64,000 nt of DNA, taken from NCBI RefSeq assembly GCF_010389155.1, contig NC_057767.1:744001-808000 (forward strand), read 5' to 3'. Positions 57,490 through 64,000 of this stretch are shown piece after piece. Each line of letters opens with the position of its first letter. Position 1 is the stretch's first letter. The notes below the pieces were generated by a model that was given only the letters and a program-made list of their open reading frames with translations, did no database searches and was not told where the DNA came from. Position numbers and translations under genes: made by a program. This stretch comes from Erigeron canadensis (taxonomy: Eukaryota > Streptophyta > Magnoliopsida > Asterales > Asteraceae).

Positions 57490-59997
57490 TATGTATTAAG
57501 TTGATATAATGGTTTTTTGGAAAATGATAGATCAACCTAACAAATAAACCTAATAATCAACTTAAAGCCTTCATTACATAACAAGTGTATTCCACTCATT
57601 TTCTCTCTCAATTTCTTCCTTTGATGATAACACTTTGGCATAATCATGTTGTTAGGTTGATTATTAGGTTGATTTATTATGATGATTTATCATTTTCCTT
57701 GTTTTTTATTTATTAAGTTAAAAGTAAACAATTTTAATTGACTTAATGAGTTAATTACTTTTTTAGTAAGTTTATTAAGTTGTAAACAAAGGGGAACTAA
57801 ATCTTCTATTCATAATTGTATTGTATCCATAACTTTAAAGATATATAGGGAAATGTTATAATAGGAATTTTAAAAAAAAATTTTAATAACTTTCACGATT
57901 CTTTTTTAAATTAAAATTATTACTATATGATTGATTATACATTTTATCATATGACTGTATAACTGCTTAGAAATGTTCATATAATTATTTATATACATTT
58001 GATTACCATCTAGATATCTCAACATTTATCTACAAAATACTTATATATATGTAATCGACTTGTATACATATACTCATAACATTATTCATGCACATATGAT
58101 CATAAAATTTATGTCTCCACATAATTGTATAACGAATAATTTATGTCTCTACATAATTGTAAAGCCTAAAATTAAACCTAACTAGCTCAAAAAACAATCA
58201 ACCTGTAAAAAATAATCAATAATTGAGCTTGATTTAAAAAGGATCTGTAATTTTTGAAGTTTTTAAAATAACTTTTCACTATGTGTTATACATATATTTA
58301 ATATTACAAAAAAAGACTCATATGAACACTATTAAAATTGAAAAAACATATAAACCTTCAAATTATAACTTGATGTTTATATGTATATGAACAAATCTAT
58401 TCATAATACACCTAATATTTTATTTTTTATTTTTTAAATATAAATAAACAGTTTTCACATGAACCTCACTTTATAATTATATGTATATGTATTCATATAT
58501 TTCACCATCGGAATTGATTTTTTTATTTTTTTCCCACCGTAAGAAGTAAGTATCAGTTACAGTTTAAAAACAAAGATATCTGATTGAGTCTGTATAATAA
58601 TTCTAACTTTTGAACTTTTTATTTAAGCTTAATGTCATGAGTACCAGGAATATCAAACCAAATTAACATACAAAAAATATATATAATAATATGTGAATAA
58701 TTAGCTGTCATAACAAATCATATAATATAACAGTTAGATATTTTCGAACATCTTTTAGAGTAAAGTTGTACTCTATAAATTTGCTTTCTTGAATGTACGA
58801 CTTTACTACAAACATAAAAAAGCATAATTAAGTTCATGCCAATGCTGACTAAGTTTCATACAATCGGTGTTGATACGAAAAGGTCATGTCCAGGCTTTTG
58901 AAAATGACATAAAATTGGTGACAAAAGTAAAGCAATTATTTAACAAAAAAAAAAGTATGTTAAAGTGAGGGATGAGTGGATGGATGTGTAAAGAAGTACT
59001 ACGGCTTATAATAAGGCTTTAGGTTTGTGTTTCTTGAAACTTATATGTAACTTGTCGTTTGCTAATGTATATAAACCAAAGAGGACATTGAATTGATACA
59101 AAAAAGAAATAAGTTAAGAATATGCGTGCATTCAAAGTTTTGAATTTTAGTATAAAGACAAGTGTACGAAAATACATCAAAACTTAATTATTATATTACT
59201 ATTATATGTATTTAGATTCACAACTTTTATTTTATTTTATTTTAATGTTTAAATTACCTTTTCATCATATAGTTAGTGTTTTTATCGAATGTGACTACAA
59301 ACTAAGTTATGACGTCATCGTAACACATTACACATATATTGATGGTTGAACGTTTAAGGGTCATAGCTCTTCGTTTGTTTTTATTGACGAATGAATCAGG
59401 GATTGGAGAGCCTTTTTGTCTTAAATTACAAAATTATACTATAATAATCAATAATAATTCAAACATGATAACCACAAGGGTGATGATTTAGTGGTAAGGT
59501 TAAGGAAGCTAAAGTCCCTATATGGAGTTATATTCCGTGGGTAGCTAGGGATGACACGAACAAAGATCCTTGACCCAAACAAAGATCCAAGAGCACCTTC
59601 ATTGAAGATAACCTTACTAATGTTGAGTAAAAGGTTTTCGCAAAAGTAATCAAGGATCCGTTAATTTTTTGTGAAATCTATCTACTTACTTCAAAATTTA
59701 CATATATTTTATGTGATTTTTTCTTAAACTAGCACGTATCAACCAATTAGCAAGTCATACTTTTTAATTCCCATTATTAATAGCAAGTCATACTTATAAT
59801 TTTTTAAAACTAAACATGATTTTGAATGTTAGAGTAACAAACATTTTACAAATTAATTTTTACAAACATAGGTGATATTTGAGGTGGTTCAATCAAGTAA
59901 GAGAGAAAAAAAAAAAAGGATACATAAAAATGATTTTATTGGTGGAAATTGTGTTTGTAAAAATTTGTTTGTAAACTTAGAATTACTCATGAAACAA
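57490..59997. other. Intergenic, no gene recognised
   Basis: AT-rich. CAACCTAACAAATAAACCTAATAATCAAC at 57533-57561 (two runs) and its complement at 57652-57672 form an inverted pair about 90 bp apart. At 59465-59640 a GTGATGATTTAGTGGTAAGG start suggests a decayed SINE. No gene. Confidence 0.4.
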
Positions 59998-60177
59998 TCT
60001 ATACTCATTTATAAAGCAAACTAGATTTAAGTCATTAAGAACTTGAAAAGACTAAAATGTCCCTCACCGGCCTTAATACATCTTTCTATACCCATCTCTA
60101 CAGTTGGACTAAACTACCCCCGAATCTATCTCATTCTTAAAACAAAATTCCGCCGCAACGTGCGGGTATTATGCTCG
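59998..60177 (+). mobile_element. Short Helitron-like element (180 bp), best-preserved copy
   Basis: TCTATACTCATTTATAAAGC after an A at the start; CCGCCGCAACGTGCGGG hairpin region; TATTATG then CTCG before a T at the end. The interior AAGAACTTGAAAAGACTA matches AAGAACTTGAAATGACTA of 8761-9029. Confidence 0.65.
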
Positions 60178-61013
60178 TATTAAACGAATAGGACCAGACT
60201 TTGCATTGCTTCTTGTAAGCTTTTACTTTTAAAGTTTTAACTGAATAAGTTGGCCCATTTCAAGTTAATATCTCACATTTCGCCTACGGTCAAGAAGACA
60301 CACGATTGGGCCCAGTTTGGAGAGCTCTATCACTTATTGTGTTATTGTGCAATGTCTATTTTTACTAGTGCCTAAAACTACCAGCCGACACTAACAAAAT
60401 AAAAGAAAAACAAGTTAGTACTGTCTTATCACTTAAGATATCCAAAAGATGTGAGCCTAATGCTGGCATGAGTAAAATTAGTGTTCTGTTTTTAAGAAAA
60501 ACAATAATATTTTGTCTTATGACTTAAGAAAAACAAGTGGGTACTTAAAAACAAGCAATATCGCCTTTTCCTTTGGTTTTGGTTAGAACATGCGAAAACA
60601 TCAACTACCGACACTTTAATTCAACTATGTAATGAGCCTAACTATTAAGTTTTATTAAATTGGTTATCAACGGAGTATTGTCTTGAAAAGTAGCATTAGA
60701 AGTAATTTGGGTGAATAATAGAAAAATTGACAACTCTTCCCTAAAAACATGTGTCATTTGGCAAAACTAGTTCTAGTAACAAACTAAACGTGTCTCTAAA
60801 TCATAATTTCAAAGACATTTTTTATAAACATTCGGAACACATTCTGCCAGCGTTTTAAAAAGTGTCACTAAATCCAAGTTTAAATGGTACTTTCTAACTA
60901 GTGTAGGTATAAACTATTTTAACATTCACTTGCCAAAGGTACGTAAAAGTGGAGTAAGTAAATATCTTTACCCACAGTGAATCCACAAAATATGATACTA
61001 ATTTTTATAACAA
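60178..61013. other. Intergenic, no gene recognised
   Basis: AT-rich without coding signal. About 60740-60900 looks like old transposon sequence (GTGTCATTTGGC, GTGTCACTAAATCC). Confidence 0.4.
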
Positions 61014-61060
61014 CTAGCTAATAAACCCGGTTTTAACCCGGATATTTTAATTAAAATTTT
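61014..61060 (-). mobile_element. Helitron 3' terminus, second family, - strand
   Basis: On the - strand: CCGGGTTAAAACCGGG hairpin, TTTATTAG, CTAG before a T. Homologous to the + strand end at 36643-36672. The body should extend right towards the tRNA, but its 5' end is not identified. Confidence 0.55.
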
Positions 61061-61468
61061 TAAAATGAAATAAATAAAATATAAATATAAATATATACAA
61101 TTTTTGTTATTTGATATATTATACGTTTTAAGATACTAAATTAACTAACCTAATATAATTTTTATATATAAGTACATATTGCATTTATAAAACATAAAAA
61201 TATATTTTCAATTTAAAATAAGCATTTAATTAATGGACTATTTATCTTTAAAAATGTTCAATAGTAAATATGACATCATAAATAAATTAAAACCTTTTTG
61301 AAAAAAACTATAGACATGCTACATAATATGTTTTCTAAAAATAGTTTTAGAAAGACAATTTTTTTTTATTATATATAAAAATCACATACACAAAAACTGT
61401 ATGTATAGTGTTCTAATAGATCAGGTTCAATTGTTCAAAGCTGCCTTCAAAGAAAAGGCAAAAGAAAA

Positions 61469-61541
61469 CGCCCACCGTGGGGCTCGAACCCACGACCACA
61501 AGGTTAAGAGCCTTGCGCTCTACCAACTGAGCTAGACGGGC
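61469..61541 (-). tRNA. tRNA-Lys (anticodon CUU)
   Basis: 73 nt, read on the - strand from 61541. Acceptor arms GCCCGTC and GGTGGGC pair with two G-U wobbles; discriminator G at 61469. The D arm has AGCTCAGTTGGTAGAGC, the anticodon loop is CTCTTAA giving CTT, and the T arm has GTGGGTTCGAGCCCCAC with box B GGTTCGAGCCC. No intron. A TTTT stretch on the - strand directly follows (from 61468), a Pol III stop. No CCA is encoded, as is normal for nuclear genes. It should be functional. Confidence 0.95.
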
Positions 61542-61613
61542 TTTTGTTTAGTTCTTGCTTACTGGCTATATAATCAAATAGCACCATCGACATAGCTATA
61601 TGAAATAAGAAAA

Positions 61614-61745
61614 TGGGGAATGATATATCTACAACAACTATTTGGCATCCACAACAATGTATGTTTTACACAGTTGTAAACTGTGCAGTAAAACATGTAC
61701 ATTTGTTGTAGATGGCTAATAGTTGTTGTAGATTTATCACTTCTT
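61614..61745. mobile_element. Hairpin MITE (about 130 bp), best-preserved copy
   Basis: GGGAATGATATATCTACAAC at the left pairs with GTTGTAGATTTATCACTTCT at the right; inner arms TGTATGTTTTACACAG and CTGTGCAGTAAAACATGTAC also pair. Related copies are at 17750, 20933 and about 28157. Confidence 0.65.
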
Positions 61746-62605
61746 AAAATAGCCAATTTTGTTTGCTCTTTTTAATTGCTTTTTGAAAGCCCAAAGTGTA
61801 ATAAGGATATATGTGAAACTTAAGTTTCATTCATTATACAGATATAGCCTCGTACCAACATTCTTTAAGTTCATTGAAGCTAAGCTGATAAACACTTAAA
61901 GTTACATCTAACATTAACAATGTTATATGAGTAATTATTGGTTCATGTTCACAGAAAAAATTTTCATTTTTATTTCTCTGACTCAAATATTGTGTTATTT
62001 GGAATTCCGGTTGATATTCGAGGAATATAAAGATGCTAATTCAATGACTAGTCAGCTCATAGGCTTTCAAAGGGAATTTAAGATAAGGTTATCTTTTTAC
62101 CTGGTATAGGTTGCAAAATGGGTGGGTTGGGAAATTGGTTGTTCAGAAAACCTTTGCTTCGTTTGACTTCCAACAGCCTGGCCCAATCAGTCAATGTTCA
62201 TGATCTAATTTGAGCAGTGTATGTAACAAACTTACCTTATAACAATGTATCTATAATTGTATAGAAAACTTATAAATGATGTGTAATCAGATGGATGGTT
62301 TGTCATTTCAATGTGATAATGAAGTGAAACATAATAAAACACAGTCCAAACCATGAATTTTCTGAAACGATACAATACAACATGATCACCCATTTCATTT
62401 TAGGGCAACAAATATATCACCACTAAGAGTCTAAGACACACCGTTGTAATGCCAAAAGAAGCAGGCTTGCAGGTCGAAAACTTGAATGCAACGGTTTTTC
62501 ACAACGTGTCCTGCAAAACAAAATTACTCGAAAACTAAAACATATGATTTCTAGATTTCTAGTTATTTAAGAATTACATAAATGGTGAGTTTAGAATTTT
62601 ACAAT
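61746..62605. other. Downstream region of the SCPL gene
   Basis: Presumed 3' flank of the - strand gene; part will be its 3' UTR. No further exon with family similarity found. A short + frame at 61927-62109 has no recognisable homology. Confidence 0.45.
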
Positions 62606-64000
62606 TTAGATAGGTCTATGTGCAAACCATCTTTTGATCATATCAGAACCTTCTCTAGGTTTGTCCTCAGAAGCTGTATGCCCTGCCCCCTACACAAGTA
62701 CAAAATCGTATACTATTTACATTCCATTCTTATGATAATAGTAGTTTTGTACGTATACAAAAATAGCTTGTTATACCTTTAAGGTCGCAAATACTAAAGT
62801 ATAGTTATCACGGGCAAATGTCGTTTTGTATCCCCCAACTTGACGATTACTATACCAAGCATCCCAATTACTATCAGTCATCGTCAAGTTAAGAGACTTT
62901 ATCCATTTGAGTGTACCCGAATGTGGAACTCTCAAGTCATGATCTCCACTTTATCACCGGAAAAAGAATAACACTATATAGTAAATAATCTTGCATATTG
63001 GGGTTTCCAAAAGTAATAACCAAGTTAGTACCTGAAAATCAAAGCTCTACAGTTTCTTTTAGTTAGATTTTGATGGTAGACGACGCTACTTTGGACATTG
63101 AAATCATACAATGGCATTGAAAGTTCACCATAGTTGTACTTCATATCCAAATTACATTTCACAAACTCTTTCACTGTTCCCTACTTACAATATCATGTAA
63201 CTTAGCCCACAAGAGTATACCGAAATAAATGAAAAAGGCTTCTTTTTTATACTAATTGATTACTAGTTACCATACCTCTCGTACACCAAGTGCTTTCATA
63301 ACGTCTTTATTATTAGCCCAAGCGGCTGCATAGTCATGAATGTCAACCTGTCAAAAACAAGACATAATGTCGTATAAGTTTATATGCTTATAAGGAAAAA
63401 AAGTAATATATACATCAATGTTGAGAATTACATCACAATTAGTATCCTTGAAGGAAGATCGCGCGCTTAACATTCTAATTTGATTTGTAAGGTGAGATTT
63501 CTGGTAATTTCCCCTAAATATCGGATTTCCACCTCTAACCAAACTGCCTGGTGGATCGCAATCAACATCCAAAATCCTTTGATCATTGATGCGTTCAATT
63601 CGCTGGTATTAAAAAAAATGAAAGCAATATATTAGTGTGGCTAACAAATGAAAGCAATATATTAAAAAAAATGAAAGTAATTAACAGTTATGAGTTTAGT
63701 CTTAATTACTTTGTCTACTTCATCAATAGCTGACATACATAGTAGATTGTTAGAATCAGCTTGTGCATATTCTTCAAGGCAATTCTTTCTTGCAGACTGC
63801 ACATATTAACAAAATGTGTAACAGATTTAGCTCGGCTGTGAAATTCCAAACTGGAAATCTGATTTGGCTTCTAAGATCACGATACGTGGCTAACTAACAG
63901 TCTTAGAAAGAATCTATGTATACCTCGTATAACTCTTCTGATATAAGTCCCATGTGATAAGAATACTCGAACCTAGAGTTTATATCGCTGTTTTTGTCAG
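62606..64000 (-). CDS. Serine carboxypeptidase-like protein (S10 family, acyltransferase type), 3' half, cut by the right edge
   Basis: Seven exons on the - strand: beyond 64000-63924, 63796-63710, 63602-63414, 63347-63276, 63180-63032, 62948-62777 and 62689-62606, with stop TAA at 62606-62608. All six introns have GT-AG ends and the joined frame is open for about 275 residues. In order: MGLISEELYE, ARKNCLEEY, INDQRILDVDC, AAAWANNKDVMKALGVRE, GTVKEF, then FSGDHDLRVP (region of the catalytic Asp), KWIKSLNLT, and GHTASEDKPRE (catalytic His). The catalytic Ser lies outside the window. Family members with this layout are vacuolar acyltransferases or peptidases; which cannot be told here. GHTASE replaces the usual GHTAPE and GAGH the usual GGGH. 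Confidence 0.88.

Overview
The window looks like nuclear DNA of a flowering plant, probably a eudicot. It is AT-rich, with intron-bearing genes, decayed Ty1/copia, Helitron, MULE, CACTA, MITE and SINE copies, and plant-specific families (class III HD-Zip, F-box/LRR, DUF761, SCPL acyltransferase-like). Asteraceae is an impression from sequence style, not a demonstrated placement.

Left part (1-17.6 kb). The window opens inside the last introns and exons of a class III HD-Zip (REVOLUTA/ATHB-8 type) gene on the + strand. Its stop is at 1092-1094, and a young copia element (1413-6091) is inserted 318 bp further on. After a Helitron, a SINE and small MITEs come two paralogous F-box/LRR genes (10216-11827 with one frameshift; 14879-16497 with about five). 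Each is followed by a decayed copy of the HD-Zip III 3' end (12161-13529, and mainly its last intron at about 17085-17615). The layout is a tandem segmental duplication of [F-box gene + HD-Zip III tail].

Middle (18.7-41.9 kb). Five intact single-exon DUF761 genes (ACRE146-like) lie in one orientation at 18734, 27204, 30591, 35050 and 41301, each with a TATA-type core promoter. The third and fourth share a conserved upstream block containing a W-box. The fifth has a W-box-rich hairpin upstream. Between the genes lie a 1.2 kb MULE-like element with 11-bp target duplications that carries the first exon of an unidentified gene, a 60-bp minisatellite inside that element's right arm, a Helitron with a textbook 3' hairpin, a Stowaway MITE, CACTA-like ends and a broken F-box/FBA gene.

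Right part (42-64 kb). A second young, almost intact copia element (44865-50962) has 497-bp LTRs that differ at three positions. It is followed by a CACTA terminus, a MULE-type foldback MITE, several 170-270 bp Helitron-like elements, a tRNA-Lys(CUU) gene on the - strand (61469-61541) and, running off the right edge, the 3' half of a serine-carboxypeptidase-like gene on the - strand (seven exons visible, all frames and splice sites intact).

Genes that look functional are the HD-Zip III tail, the five DUF761 genes, tRNA-Lys and the SCPL gene. The genes do not form an operon or an obvious pathway. The notable structure lies in the tandem duplications and in how transposons sit on gene ends and promoters.
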